From: Microvirga sp. KLBC 81
GTDB lineage: Bacteria > Pseudomonadota > Alphaproteobacteria > Rhizobiales > Beijerinckiaceae
Direction: 5' to 3'
DNA length: 64,000 nt
Assembly (NCBI RefSeq): GCF_003075415.1
Contig: NZ_QDAH01000003.1
Coordinates: 62,001-126,000, forward strand
Position 1 is the stretch's first letter, and every line of letters starts with the position of its first letter. This document shows, one piece after another, positions 42,179 to 52,223 of the stretch. The position numbers and the translations under genes were made by a program. Below the pieces are notes generated by a model. That model did no database searches and was not told where the DNA came from. It saw only the letters and a list, made by a program, of their open reading frames with translations.

Positions 42179-44476
42179 ATGTCGCTTAGTCTACTTACCT
42201 CTCCCGAGGCCGTCCACCTCGCACTGGACGAGTTCGACAGTCTTGGCGAAGAAGAATTCTTGCGCCGTTACGGCTATGGGCGATCGCGTAGTTATTTTAT
42301 CATTCGCGACGGAAAAAGATACGACTCGAAAGCGATTGTGGGAGTAGCTGTAGGCAAGCAGTACCCTCAACGAGGTCCTCTTCGCGCGGATGAATTTTCG
42401 GGAGGCGAGCAAACCGTCCAAACAAAGCTGAAGCAACTCGGCTTCGAGGTGGTCAGCCCTGGTGCCGCCGATAGCTCGCCTAGGGCGGAATTCAGTTCCA
42501 ACGAAGCTCTGCTCGTTATCACCGAGATCTGGGGGGAGCCTGTTGTCCCCCCTACAAAATACCTGGCGGTGTGGCGCACCAAAAGCGGGCGTGAACTAGC
42601 GCTGCAGCTCGACCAACGCAGCGCCCGGGTCTGGATCGAGGCTCCTCCCCCATCCTTGCCCGGTGTTTCAGTCCAAAGAGAGTATGGACCGAAGGACTCG
42701 CGCAACTCTAACTTGAAGGCCAACGCACCGTGTCTCGCCCAGCCAAACTTTGCTTGGTATACCGCATTATCCAACGCGGAAGCTTTAAGCTTACTCTTGG
42801 ACTGGTATGGCAATCTTCCCTCTCTTGTCCTGAACCAAGAGGAGCTTGAGCGCCTGAGGGTAGCCTTCCTGCGCGAAATGCCCGACTTCCAATCGTTCGC
42901 AGATTCGGGCCACACGTACCTCGAGCATGAGCGGGACTACAAGGACGAACTCCGCATGCTGTTCCTGGCGGATGTCTTACCGTTGGCTGAGAAGGCGAGG
43001 CAAAGTTCAGATGCTGCGCATGCACTCACGGCTGCGCTCCATTCCATTTTAACGCGGAAACTTAAGTCAACCGGCCGCCCCCAGAATCTTATCCGTTGGC
43101 AAGTTGTCGATCGGCTCAAGCCTGGCGATAAATCCATGACCGAACGTCTCGGTCGCGCGCTAGCCGACCTCCTTATTGAAAATGACAATCAAATCTCGCG
43201 GCTTGAGCGGTTCATCACTGTTGTCGGGCTTGAACTCCAAAAGGCCGGTGTAAGTGGGCCCAATGGCATCGCCCGGCTCTTAGGCTCCTGTGCGCTTATG
43301 CTTATGGATCCGGAGACTTTCGTTGCCATTCGTACAGAGCTGTTTGAGAAATCAGTCAATAGTCTCACAGGAACGCGTTTCCCAACCTACTCAGATGAAC
43401 CGGGGCGGGTTCGGGTAAGTATGGATCTCGCTGAGCGCCTCCGTAGCTACCTGGCCGATGTCTGGCACTGGAGGCCTAAAGATCTCATTGATATTCAGAG
43501 CTTCCTGTGGGTCTCCCAGATGTATGATGCTCCCAATCAAGAAATTGATGATACCTCCGCCGAGCCGCCGGAGCTCATTGCTACGGAGGTACAGATCCCA
43601 GCCTACTCTATCGATGATGCGATGAATGGTCTTTTTATGGATCGCTCAAAATTCGAGCGAATTCTTGCGGTCTGGGGCGCAAAAAAGAACTTAGTCTTGC
43701 AAGGGGCGCCGGGAGTCGGCAAATCGTTTGTTGCTCGGCGCCTGGCTTACACCCTATTGGGTGAAAAAGACCCTTCACGGTTGGAAACCGTCCAGTTCCA
43801 CCAGTCCTACGGGTACGAGGATTTTGTGCAGGGATACCGTCCGACCGAGAGCGGGAGCTTCGCTCTCCGAGACGGCGTCTTCTTTCGCTTTTGCCGAAGA
43901 GCCCTGAGCGACCCTAATCGACGGTACGTGTTCATCATCGACGAGATCAACCGCGGGAATCTGTCCAAAGTGTTCGGTGAGCTGATGTTGCTCATTGAGC
44001 CCGACAAACGGGGGCCCGAATGGGCAGCCCGGCTTGCCTACAGCAGCGAGGACGATGCTCCTTTTTATGTGCCCGATAATCTCTTTATCATCGGGATGAT
44101 GAATACCGCGGACCGGTCGCTCTCCCTTGTCGATTATGCGCTACGCCGGCGATTTGCGTTTGTCACGCTTGAGCCGGCATTCTCCGATCCAAAGTTCCCC
44201 GAGCATCTCGCTGCCGCTGGTGTTACCGGATCTTTAATCGGCCAGATTGTTGATGGAATGATGCAGGTAAATGCCGCGATTGCTGAAGACAGGCTGAACC
44301 TCGGGCCAGGGTTCTGTATCGGGCACAGTTTCTTCGTGCCCACAAGCAATAGCCCGACGGTCGAGTGGTACCAACGCGTGATCGATACGGAGATCAGGCC
44401 GCTTATTGAGGAGTACTGGTTCGACGATCAGTCAAAGGCAGCAGCCTGGTGTGAACGGCTCCTGCGAGCGCAATGA
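42179..44476 (+). CDS. mcrB: McrB-type AAA+ restriction GTPase with ScoMcrA-like head domain
   Basis: A 765-residue type IV restriction subunit. Residues 5-90 (LALDEFDSLGEEEFLRRYGY, YDSKAIVGVAVG, FSGGEQTVQTKLKQLGFEVV) resemble the N-terminal head of ScoMcrA-type proteins. The middle (100-480) is a probable modified-DNA recognition part. The C-terminal motor has Walker A QGAPGVGKSFVARR (about 508), YEDFVQGYRPTESG, Walker B VFIIDEINRGNLSKVFGEL and the McrB signature GMMNTADRSLSLVDYALRRR. The motor uses GTP to translocate and activates McrC, cutting modified foreign DNA. Its stop overlaps the McrC start by four bases. Confidence 0.92.
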   Translation: MSLSLLTSPEAVHLALDEFDSLGEEEFLRRYGYGRSRSYFIIRDGKRYDSKAIVGVAVGKQYPQRGPLRADEFSGGEQTVQTKLKQLGFEVVSPGAADSSPRAEFSSNEALLVITEIWGEPVVPPTKYLAVWRTKSGRELALQLDQRSARVWIEAPPPSLPGVSVQREYGPKDSRNSNLKANAPCLAQPNFAWYTALSNAEALSLLLDWYGNLPSLVLNQEELERLRVAFLREMPDFQSFADSGHTYLEHERDYKDELRMLFLADVLPLAEKARQSSDAAHALTAALHSILTRKLKSTGRPQNLIRWQVVDRLKPGDKSMTERLGRALADLLIENDNQISRLERFITVVGLELQKAGVSGPNGIARLLGSCALMLMDPETFVAIRTELFEKSVNSLTGTRFPTYSDEPGRVRVSMDLAERLRSYLADVWHWRPKDLIDIQSFLWVSQMYDAPNQEIDDTSAEPPELIATEVQIPAYSIDDAMNGLFMDRSKFERILAVWGAKKNLVLQGAPGVGKSFVARRLAYTLLGEKDPSRLETVQFHQSYGYEDFVQGYRPTESGSFALRDGVFFRFCRRALSDPNRRYVFIIDEINRGNLSKVFGELMLLIEPDKRGPEWAARLAYSSEDDAPFYVPDNLFIIGMMNTADRSLSLVDYALRRRFAFVTLEPAFSDPKFPEHLAAAGVTGSLIGQIVDGMMQVNAAIAEDRLNLGPGFCIGHSFFVPTSNSPTVEWYQRVIDTEIRPLIEEYWFDDQSKAAAWCERLLRAQ

Positions 44477-45594
44477 CAATCCCGATCCGTAATCTCTACT
44501 ATCTCTTCACGTACGCTTGGGCGCAGTTTCCGGGAGGGGTAAGCGTAGCCGCCGGTGTCGATGAGGCTCCTGACCTCCCGAATCTGTTGGCTCAACTGCT
44601 GATCAGCGGAGCGAACCGATTACTGCGTCGTGGATTGGATTGCGGCTATCATGGCTTTACCGAGGATACGCGGGCACCACGCGGGCGGCTCCAGCTGGAT
44701 CGCATCATCAAGGAGCAGACTCTCCGTAGAGGCTCGGTTATCTGCAGCTATGATGAGCTCACCGCTGATGTTCTGCATAACCAAATCATAAAGGCCACTG
44801 CCAGAGCCTTGGCACGGGCAAACAACATAATGCCTGAATACGCACATGAGTTGCGGATCCTCACCAGGCAGATGGCAGCGGTCAGCGATATACGCGTGAG
44901 TCCAGACCAATTCAGGCGCGTGCAGCTGTCCCGCAATACCAGCCAGTACCTGCCCCTCCTAAAACTCTGTGAATTAGTATCTCGATCGCTGTTGCCTGAT
45001 CGTCAGGGATCAGAGACGCGCTTCGTTGACATCCTTGAGGATGAGGCGACGATGTCTGCCGTTTTCGAGGAGTTTCTTCGAAACTTCTACTCATTTGAGC
45101 AACGTGCCTTCAGGGTCGCCAAGAAGATTATGAGCTGGGACGCAAATGCTCTGACCAGCAATAGCGCCGGCTTTCTCCCTGTTATGGAAACTGATATCAC
45201 ACTGAGCTCGCCCGCGCGGACAATTGTGATCGACGCTAAGTTCTACAGAGAGGCTCTGATTGCGCGGCACGGCTCCAAGAAGGTCCGGTCGGGTCACCTT
45301 TACCAGCTTTTTGCCTATCTGGAACACGCGGGGCTACACGGGTCGGCCATGCAAGTCGACGGAGCCTTAATTTATCCTGCTGTTGGGGAGCCAATCGACC
45401 TGCGTTACCAGATCCGCGGGCATGAGGTAATCGTGCGGGCCGTGGATTTGAGCCGGCCATGGCGTGAGATTCACGATGAGCTGCTTGAGATCCTTTCCCA
45501 ATTTGGAATGAGTGGAAGTCCCTCTCAGACACAAGTGGCCCAGGCGACCAACCGTGTGGCGTCTGACAAAGATGTTCTAGGCCAAATAGCCTAG
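44473..45594 (+). CDS. mcrC: McrC-family restriction nuclease subunit
   Basis: A 373-residue McrC-like protein. It opens with IPIRNLYYLFTYAWAQ, the family start. The PD-(D/E)XK core is at FLPVMETDITL and ARTIVIDAKFY (Asp, Asp and Lys in place) near residues 235-260, then HLYQLFAYLEH. McrC carries the nuclease site of the McrBC complex and cleaves when the McrB ring translocates. ATGA overlap with McrB gives coupled expression. Confidence 0.92.
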   Translation: MTIPIRNLYYLFTYAWAQFPGGVSVAAGVDEAPDLPNLLAQLLISGANRLLRRGLDCGYHGFTEDTRAPRGRLQLDRIIKEQTLRRGSVICSYDELTADVLHNQIIKATARALARANNIMPEYAHELRILTRQMAAVSDIRVSPDQFRRVQLSRNTSQYLPLLKLCELVSRSLLPDRQGSETRFVDILEDEATMSAVFEEFLRNFYSFEQRAFRVAKKIMSWDANALTSNSAGFLPVMETDITLSSPARTIVIDAKFYREALIARHGSKKVRSGHLYQLFAYLEHAGLHGSAMQVDGALIYPAVGEPIDLRYQIRGHEVIVRAVDLSRPWREIHDELLEILSQFGMSGSPSQTQVAQATNRVASDKDVLGQIA

Positions 45595-45674
45595 CTTGGC
45601 AGTCGTCGGCTTGCGCCGTACCCTTCATCCTTGTCTTCAAGTCGCCCAGTCTTCCAATTTCTAACGCACCGTTT

Positions 45675-46538
45675 ATGCGTAGGCATCAGCAATCCTATCA
45701 CTACCCTAAAGGTCCCTGGCGGGTTCCGGCGCCCAGACAGGCACGAAAGATGTTTGGGGTCGCAGTGGTCGGCTGGATCTTTGCAGGGGCGATGCTTGCT
45801 TACGAGTTCTTGGAAAGAGGCACATTCGATCCAATACGGTTTTTTGCGGCCGGAGGCTTCTTCACCTTCGCCGCTGCATTGAGTTGGGTCTTTTCCGCTC
45901 TCATGGCCGTCAGCCTTCGCAGACTACGACCTGAGTTTCCAAAGCTCAAAAGGATGCCTGCAGAACCCCTTCGCTCGGGTCTTTGGGGCTCGCGGAGCGG
46001 ATCTCAGTCGGGCCAGGTGCGCTCTTTGAGGGCACGCGTTGGAGAGTCGATTAAACTCCAAATGAAGCGGGACAAGCTCCCAAGCGCTGGGTTGATTGGA
46101 TTAGCCCTCGCCATCGGCGCTTCGATTGGGGGCTTGGCTTTCGTAGTCTATCCCCGTCTCACACCGGGCGCCAACACCGTCGCTGCCTCTGCAAACTTCC
46201 ACCTCTGCGGCTCGTTGAATGGCCGGAACTGCATCATTGACGGCGACACGATCTACCACAACGGGGTGAAGATCAGGCTTGCCGATATCGATACTCCTGA
46301 GATCTCTCGTCCAAAATGCACCTCCGAGTTGGAGCTCGGTCAAAAAGCCAAGCACCGGCTACTCGAGCTGATGAACGCCGGGCCATTTGAGGTCATCTAT
46401 AATGGTGGCCGTGACGAGGACGTCTATGGACGCAAGCTCCGCATCATTAAACGTGACGGGAGATCTGTTGGGGATGCACTCATTGTTGAAGGTTTAGCCC
46501 GGCGCTGGGATGGGGCACGACGCAGTTGGTGTGGATGA
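45675..46538 (+). CDS. Membrane-anchored staphylococcal nuclease-like protein
   Basis: A 287-residue protein. Three hydrophobic spans occur near 37-50, 58-82 and 140-160, then a C-terminal SNase-like (thermonuclease) domain from about 180: CIIDGDTIYHNGVKIRLADI, DTPEISRPKC, DEDVYGRKLRIIK, DALIVEGLARRWDG. Catalytic-type residues are the Arg of KIRLADID, the Asp pair and the Arg of GRKLR. It probably cuts nucleic acid at the membrane or in the periplasm. It sits right after McrBC; being a defence partner is only inference, since such nucleases are common in core genomes too. Confidence 0.8.
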   Translation: MRRHQQSYHYPKGPWRVPAPRQARKMFGVAVVGWIFAGAMLAYEFLERGTFDPIRFFAAGGFFTFAAALSWVFSALMAVSLRRLRPEFPKLKRMPAEPLRSGLWGSRSGSQSGQVRSLRARVGESIKLQMKRDKLPSAGLIGLALAIGASIGGLAFVVYPRLTPGANTVAASANFHLCGSLNGRNCIIDGDTIYHNGVKIRLADIDTPEISRPKCTSELELGQKAKHRLLELMNAGPFEVIYNGGRDEDVYGRKLRIIKRDGRSVGDALIVEGLARRWDGARRSWCG

Positions 46539-46623
46539 GCTCCATATGCATCTTAGCCCGGGAATTGGCGCCTGATGAAGGAGAAGCTCGCTATAAGGCC
46601 ACTCAGGGGGCCTGAGATACGGG

Positions 46624-46926
46624 GTGGCGGCCTTGCAAGCCGAGCGTGCCATTCTCATCTGCGGGCCAACTCCACCCTCTGACAACACGAGCCTGCCAAT
46701 GCCGGATCAATGCAGTTCCTATCCGTCTGTTCGCGATGACGCTGCCGCTATGGATGACGCAGCCCTGGAGGAAGCGTGCCTTGCCGATGAACTCGCGGTC
46801 TTAGCCGGTATCCTCGAAGGGCAAGGGTGTCCCTGTGCCGCGTACGCCTTTTGGCAGGCGTCCCGCAGACACCAGGTGCAGAGCCTTCTCCACACAGCCC
46901 AAGCCGCTGCTGCCCGGGTGGTCTAG
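46624..46926 (+). CDS. Small protein of unknown function
   Basis: A 100-residue ORF from a GTG, with an alternative ATG at 46699 (MPDQCSSYPSVRDD). The conserved-looking part is acidic and helical (DDAALEEACLADELAVLAGI, HQVQSLLHTAQAAAARVV). No signal or motif. It may be shorter than drawn. Confidence 0.4.
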   Translation: MAALQAERAILICGPTPPSDNTSLPMPDQCSSYPSVRDDAAAMDDAALEEACLADELAVLAGILEGQGCPCAAYAFWQASRRHQVQSLLHTAQAAAARVV

Positions 46927-47025
46927 GCTCCGGAGCTGTCATGCATTCGGCCCAACTCACCACAAAAGGGCCATCGATCCCATCCATTGCCTCCCGCTTG
47001 CATTGGCATATCAAAGAGGGGCAAC

Positions 47026-47475
47026 TTGAGTACTGGCATTATCACCACGGCAATCATCCTAATCATCTGCTATGCGATCATCTCCAGGATCGTGGGCTTT
47101 GCGTTCCGTCTTGTCGTGCCGCTGGTGCTGATCGTGCTCCTGGGTGGTGCGGGTGTTGTCTCGGAGCTGATGCCGGGGCGTGCTCCGAATCCCTATGCTG
47201 TCGATCAAGACATCTCTTATGGGCCTGCTCAGCGCCGTACCGGAGGTGACATCGGCGACCTGCGGTTGCGCGATGTTGCGGATATGGCTGTTCGTGCAGT
47301 CCGATCCCTCCTCGAGGGTAGCCTTGGACTGCTCAACCGCGTCTCAGAGCCTGAGCCGACCTCAGATCTTTACCGGCCCATCGAGCCTCGGCATTCCCGC
47401 CATGGCGAGTACCGGGAGGGGCTGCCTGATGAGGATCGTGGCTGGAGGCAAGTGGACCCGCAAGAACGCTGGTAG
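47026..47475 (+). CDS. Small membrane protein with one N-terminal span pair
   Basis: A 149-residue protein starting at TTG with AGAGGGG five bases upstream (STGIITTAIILIICYAIISR). Two hydrophobic spans (residues 5-20 and 28-42) are followed by a soluble, charged tail (GDIGDLRLRDVADMAVRAV, RGWRQVDPQERW). No family known. A TTG start with such a good ribosome site is notable. It is convergent with the glycosylase gene. Confidence 0.6.
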   Translation: MSTGIITTAIILIICYAIISRIVGFAFRLVVPLVLIVLLGGAGVVSELMPGRAPNPYAVDQDISYGPAQRRTGGDIGDLRLRDVADMAVRAVRSLLEGSLGLLNRVSEPEPTSDLYRPIEPRHSRHGEYREGLPDEDRGWRQVDPQERW

Positions 47476-47550
47476 CCTCTCGCGGCGAGGCTCCGCTCTG
47501 CATTGGTTTTACAGCCGCGAACGCGGGGACCACGGAAGGACAGGCTACAG

Positions 47551-48099
47551 CTATATTTTCCGGCTGAGAAAGCGTGAGCCTGTCAGGCCGAAGCGCCAGG
47601 GTAGCTCAGCCGCGCGAGTGATGCCGATGCGCACTCCCACAGAGACTTCCACCTCCTTCGCCCGCCTCATGAGCCCGAAGGGCGGCCGATCCAAAGGCAA
47701 TCTGTTGTGGGCAATGCTCACGCTCATGGCTTGGCACAGGCGTCCAGGTCCGGAGCAGAACATGCGCGGATCGTGGACACCCCGTCGTTCCTTCATGATC
47801 TCCAATCCGACGATGGGCTCTAACGCCCTGATCAAAACGGCACTTCCGGGCAGGCAGACGAAGTTGAGACACCAATGAATCCCGTACGAGGGGTAGACAT
47901 AAGCATGGCCCGCAGGACCAAACATCGGGGCATTGCGAGGAGAGGGTCCGCAGAAGCTGTGGGAGGCGGGATCGTCGCTGGTATAGGCCTCGGTCTCGAC
48001 GATCAGGCCACCGATGCCGTCGATCAGGACGGTAGCGCCAATCAGGTCGCGAGCGACGGTGACGGCATCCCGGGCAAAGAAGGACTGACGGAGCGGCAT
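47551..48099 (-). CDS. DNA-3-methyladenine glycosylase (AAG/Mpg type)
   Basis: A 182-residue base-excision enzyme that removes alkylated purines. Diagnostic segments: [59 protein letters not shown] and [15 protein letters not shown]. The catalytic Glu is that of VETEAY. Length matches the bacterial family. The frame is open further upstream, but the ATG at 48099 gives the family N-terminus. No clear ribosome site is visible. Confidence 0.92.
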   Translation of the reverse strand: MPLRQSFFARDAVTVARDLIGATVLIDGIGGLIVETEAYTSDDPASHSFCGPSPRNAPMFGPAGHAYVYPSYGIHWCLNFVCLPGSAVLIRALEPIVGLEIMKERRGVHDPRMFCSGPGRLCQAMSVSIAHNRLPLDRPPFGLMRRAKEVEVSVGVRIGITRAAELPWRFGLTGSRFLSRKI

Positions 48100-48445
48100 T
48101 GCGGTCAAGGCGGGCAATCTTCTCGCGCAGGGGGCTATACTGGGACAGCCTAGAAGGGGAGAGCTTCGCTCAGGTGTGTTGTTCGTGCCCAGAACTGCTC
48201 GGTGAGGCAAGCGAGACTTCGAACTTTGGAGGCACTGAAGCTCCGAGAACTCCTTGCATCGCAAGCCTTTCAGGGGCGCGTACCAAACCGGCGCAGTCCA
48301 GAGCTTTGGAGAAAGTTGGCCCCGGAGAGAACAAATCGGGAGAAACGGGACTTCCTGCAGTCCAGAGCTCTACGCCCAAAACGGCGAAAAACCTGGGCTT
48401 TTCAGCGTCTCAGGAGAGGCCAGAGAGCAGTTTGTCAGGAACAGA
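48100..48445. other. Intergenic, no gene seen
   Basis: It lies between the 5' end of the glycosylase gene and the tRNA 3' end. No supported ORF or repeat is visible. Confidence 0.4.
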
Positions 48446-48535
48446 TGGCGGAGGGAGCGGGATTCGAACCCGCGATACGGTTTCCCGTATACACACTTTC
48501 CAGGCGTGCGCCTTCAACCACTCGGCCACCCCTCC
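48446..48535 (-). tRNA. tRNA-Ser (anticodon GGA)
   Basis: Read on the minus strand, the gene opens ggaggggtggccgagtggtt, has anticodon GGA in acgcctggaaagtgtg, a long variable arm (tatacgggaaaccgtatc), the T-loop ggttcgaatcc and ends in an encoded CCA. Acceptor arm GGAGGGG pairs with the 3' TCCCTCC with one G-U. Ninety bases including CCA. tRNA-Ser genes are frequent island attachment sites; no flanking duplicate was found by eye. Confidence 0.97.
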
Positions 48536-48719
48536 AGCACGGAATCTTTCTGCTTTTGCAATCTTGTTCGCATCTGCGCGGACGAGATCAGATTCCCCGC
48601 ATCAACGCGGAGCGCTCCTGTAGCTCCAAAATGGTGCAAAAGGCAAGACCGATCTTCAGAAAGTTTGAGCAGGGTGACTTTGCGGCAGCGTCAAAACGCT
48701 CTAAATAGTTCCCCTCCAT

Positions 48720-49058
48720 ATGGAGAGGTATCTTCCCTTGAAATTCCTGGCGCGTAGTTTGGGGCTTCTGCTGGTTGCGGCCGGCTTCATCGGTCTCGTG
48801 ATCGATGGAACGCGTTCGATCGTCAACCATGCCATCTCGTTCGTTTCGCTCTCAAGCGCGGCCGGCGCCTTGTTCCCGGGCGGCGCGACGGGGTTCGAGG
48901 GACAGATCGCCGCGCGGACCTATCCTTGGCTGTGGGATCCCTTCGTCAGCCATCTCCTCCAGCTCCCAGCCTCGGTAACCGGCTTCCTGGTCGGTGCGCT
49001 GCTCCTATGGGTCGGGCAGAAACCGCTTGAGCCGATCGGCTACCTCGCGGGGCGCTAA
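48720..49058 (+). CDS. Two-span membrane protein, unknown
   Basis: A 112-residue protein with hydrophobic spans near 8-27 (FLARSLGLLLVAAGFIGLVI) and 85-100 (SVTGFLVGALLLWVG). A loop contains TYPWLWDPFVSHLLQLP. Proteins of this layout are conserved in Methylobacteriaceae and sometimes carry PetM-like names; I see no functional motif. It precedes the MsrA gene by 84 bases on the same strand. Confidence 0.65.
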   Translation: MERYLPLKFLARSLGLLLVAAGFIGLVIDGTRSIVNHAISFVSLSSAAGALFPGGATGFEGQIAARTYPWLWDPFVSHLLQLPASVTGFLVGALLLWVGQKPLEPIGYLAGR

Positions 49059-49142
49059 AGCCTTCACGGCAAGGTGAGGGCTCGGCCTCTCCCTTCGGCG
49101 GCATGGAATACCCACATTGGGCCGGTCGCCAGAGATGCCTTC

Positions 49143-49802
<660 letters not shown>

Positions 49803-49809
49803 AGAAAAG

Positions 49810-49835
49810 CGCCGACAGAGAGTGCTGTCTGCGCC
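49810..49835. terminator. Hairpin between convergent genes
   Basis: gcgccgacag (49810-49819) pairs with ctgtctgcgc (49826-49835) with one mismatch. A T-rich run follows on the minus-strand side, so it fits the end of mepA and may serve msrA too. Confidence 0.5.
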
Positions 49836-49842
49836 TGTATTC

Positions 49843-50754
49843 TCATGGTGAAACGAGAACCCGTCCGCATTCCTCAGGCAGGTGCGCCATGGTGAGGGGC
49901 GGGCGCGGCTTGCCGGGTTTCGGATGGAGCATCTCCGGTGTGAACCAACCCGCGAGTTCCTCGCCGCATCCGTCGCCGCGCGGCGGCGGATCCTGATCGG
50001 AGCAGGTGGCATCCCCCGCAGGGCAAGCGATGCGGATGTGGAAATGGTAGTTATGGCCGAACATCGGCCGCACCTTGCTCAGCCAGCCGCGATCCTGGCC
50101 GGCCTCGCGGCAGAGCGCCTTCTTGATCGCCGGATTCACGAAGATGCGCGCGACGCTTTTCTCGGACGCGGCGGCGCGGATGAGAGCCGTGTGCTGCGGC
50201 GTCCAGACGGCGGGATCGACATCGAGCCAATCGCTGCGCACCATATTGGTCGCAGACATCTCCTCGCGCTCGAGCCGTGACAGGCGGCGATCGGGCATGG
50301 GAGTAAGCCACACATCCGCATCGAGGCCGATCTGGTGGGAGGCGTGACCCGTGATCATGGGGCCGCCGCGCGGCTGCGAGATGTCGCCGATGAGAAGGCC
50401 CGGCCATCCGTTGATGCTGGGCACGCGCGCCGAGAGGCGCTGCAGCAACGCGATCAGCTGCGGGTGTCCCCAGTTGCGGTTGCGGGACAGCCGCATGACC
50501 TGCCACGTCTCTCCATCGACCGGGATCGCGGCGGCGCCTGCCACGCAGCCACGGGCATAGCTGCCGATGGAGCGCGCCTGAAGAGAGGCAGGCGTCGTGC
50601 GGCGGCCGAACAGTTCCTTTGCGGCGAGCTTAGGATCGTTTGGATTGGCCAGGGACGGCAGAGGCTTCGGATCGAGCGTCCCCTTGTCCTGGGCGAGGGC
50701 GGGGCCGCCGATGACGAGCGCAGCGATCAAAGCAAGAGAGCGAATCGGATTCAT
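49843..50754 (-). CDS. mepA: Penicillin-insensitive murein endopeptidase
   Basis: A 303-residue periplasmic D-alanyl-endopeptidase that cuts peptidoglycan cross-links. Signal peptide: IRSLALIAALVIGGPALA. LAS-metallopeptidase motifs: GGPMITGHASHQIGLDADVW (Zn-binding His and Asp) and the closing FGHNYHFHIRIACP. Length is in the family range. Cysteines near the C-terminus (CPAGDATC and GDGCGEEL) may form disulfides. Core chromosomal gene; monocistronic with the next gene 116 bases upstream. Confidence 0.94.
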   Translation of the reverse strand: MNPIRSLALIAALVIGGPALAQDKGTLDPKPLPSLANPNDPKLAAKELFGRRTTPASLQARSIGSYARGCVAGAAAIPVDGETWQVMRLSRNRNWGHPQLIALLQRLSARVPSINGWPGLLIGDISQPRGGPMITGHASHQIGLDADVWLTPMPDRRLSRLEREEMSATNMVRSDWLDVDPAVWTPQHTALIRAAASEKSVARIFVNPAIKKALCREAGQDRGWLSKVRPMFGHNYHFHIRIACPAGDATCSDQDPPPRGDGCGEELAGWFTPEMLHPKPGKPRPPLTMAHLPEECGRVLVSP

Positions 50755-50821
50755 GAAGCAAGGCTAGCGTGTGTGGGCAAAGTCTGGAACGCCCTGCATG
50801 CTGTCATTGTGTCGCTCAAGG

Positions 50822-50854
50822 AAAAGGGCCGGACCTTCACAAGGTCCGGCCCCT
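50822..50854 (-). terminator. Rho-independent terminator of the SDR gene
   Basis: gggccggacctt (50826-50837) and aaggtccggccc (50841-50852) form a perfect 12-base stem with a 3-base loop. On the minus strand it is followed by cttttcc, suiting the gene that ends at 50871. Confidence 0.75.
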
Positions 50855-50870
50855 TCTATTTCTACGCAGG

Positions 50871-52034
50871 TCAATGCCGCGGCTGCGGGCGGCCTTCGCT
50901 CGCTCCGCGCTGGCTGATATGGCCGGGGCCCATCGTGCGCTTGTCGTGGCCATTGCCGGTGCGGCGCATGGCGGGTTGATAGCGCGGCATGGGGCGCTTC
51001 GCGCGACTTGGGCGGCGTCCGCTGGTGGTGAAGGGGGCCAAGAGCAGACTCGCGATTGCCGCACCAACTCCGGCGAGGGCGGCCGCCGTCGCGAAGGGAT
51101 GGAGTTGTGCTTCCAGCAGCAGGCTCGTCTTGCGCGGCTCGCCGGGAAGCGACGAATACATGTCGCCATCCTCGCGGGCGCGATAAAGGTTGTCGCGCAT
51201 CTGCGGGCGCTCCGGGTGGTTCGTCGTCTGGGTGCTGTAACCGGTCAGCTCCATCGCCTTGTCCGTGAGGCGGGGGGCAATCTTGCCCATCGCTCCGATA
51301 ACCCATCCGCCGAAGCCGATGGTGAGCTCGCGCCGTTGATGCTCGGCGGCGAAAACGATGGCTTTGGCTACCAGGTGCGGATCATAGGTCGGAGGCGGAA
51401 CGGCTGTCTCCTTGTCGAGGTAATTGCGGGCGTGCTCGGCATAGGGTGTGTCGATGGCCGATGGCTTGATGAGGGTCACCGCGATTGGTGCTCCTTGAGT
51501 TTCCAGCTCCATGCGCAGGCCATCGGTGAAGGCTTTCACCGCATGTTTCGAGGCCGAGTATTGGGTCTGGAGGATCATCGCGCGCTCGGACAGGACGCTG
51601 CCGACATTGATGATGGTGCCGCCGCGATGGCGCAGATGTTCGGCCGCGATAAGCGAGCCGTTCACCACGCCCCAGTAATTCACTTCGAAGAGCTGCCGCT
51701 GATCTTCGATCGGGATCTTGTCGAGCGTCCCGTAGAGAGCCACGGCGGCATCGTTCACCCAGGTGTCGAAGCCGCCGAAAGTATCGATGGCTGTTCGGGC
51801 GATCCGCTCCAGATCCTCGCGCTTGCTCACGTCTGCCGGTACCGCGATGGCGCGGGTGCCGCCCCGGCTGAGTTCGTCCGCGACCTTGCGCAGAGCCTCT
51901 TCATTCCTGGCGGCCAGAACAAGGCCCTTGGCCCCGCGCGAAGCAAACAGATGCGCTGTCGCGAGGCCGATGCCGCTGGAAGCGCCCGTGATGACGACCA
52001 CTTGCTCCTCGACCGGCTTCTGGCGAACGGGCAT
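50871..52034 (-). CDS. Short-chain dehydrogenase/reductase with C-terminal extension
   Basis: A 387-residue SDR. Rossmann motif VVVITGASSGIGLATA near residue 12, NAA region (DTWVNDAAVAL), Ser of INVGSVLSERA and catalytic YSASKHAVKAF. The catalytic domain ends near 250. About 130 further residues follow, with a hydrophobic helix (TAAALAGVGAAIASLLLAPF) near 330 and a basic, Arg-rich tail, so it is probably membrane-tethered at its C-terminus. The start has AAGGAG before the ATG. Cofactor is probably NADPH, given Arg after the glycine motif, which is not certain. Substrate unknown. Confidence 0.9.
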   Translation of the reverse strand: MPVRQKPVEEQVVVITGASSGIGLATAHLFASRGAKGLVLAARNEEALRKVADELSRGGTRAIAVPADVSKREDLERIARTAIDTFGGFDTWVNDAAVALYGTLDKIPIEDQRQLFEVNYWGVVNGSLIAAEHLRHRGGTIINVGSVLSERAMILQTQYSASKHAVKAFTDGLRMELETQGAPIAVTLIKPSAIDTPYAEHARNYLDKETAVPPPTYDPHLVAKAIVFAAEHQRRELTIGFGGWVIGAMGKIAPRLTDKAMELTGYSTQTTNHPERPQMRDNLYRAREDGDMYSSLPGEPRKTSLLLEAQLHPFATAAALAGVGAAIASLLLAPFTTSGRRPSRAKRPMPRYQPAMRRTGNGHDKRTMGPGHISQRGASEGRPQPRH

Positions 52035-52223
52035 GGCAATCTCCTTCGTTGTCCTGGCGTGAAAATCGAGGGTCAACGTGAGGGTAATCGCGGGGTTCCT
52101 ATGGCAGCGCTTGATGCGACAGCGGCCGCAAAACCTTGGAATGCTTGGGAAGTAGGGGCTCAGCAACCGGAACGGCTTCTTGACCGGAGCGTTGCCTTAG
52201 ACCTTGCAGATGAAGGGAGCGAG

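Noticed and set aside
48446-48535. tRNA-Ser as the attachment site of the adjacent islands
   Set aside because: No duplicate of its 3' end was seen in the window, and the genes between it and the island (glycosylase, small proteins) look like core.
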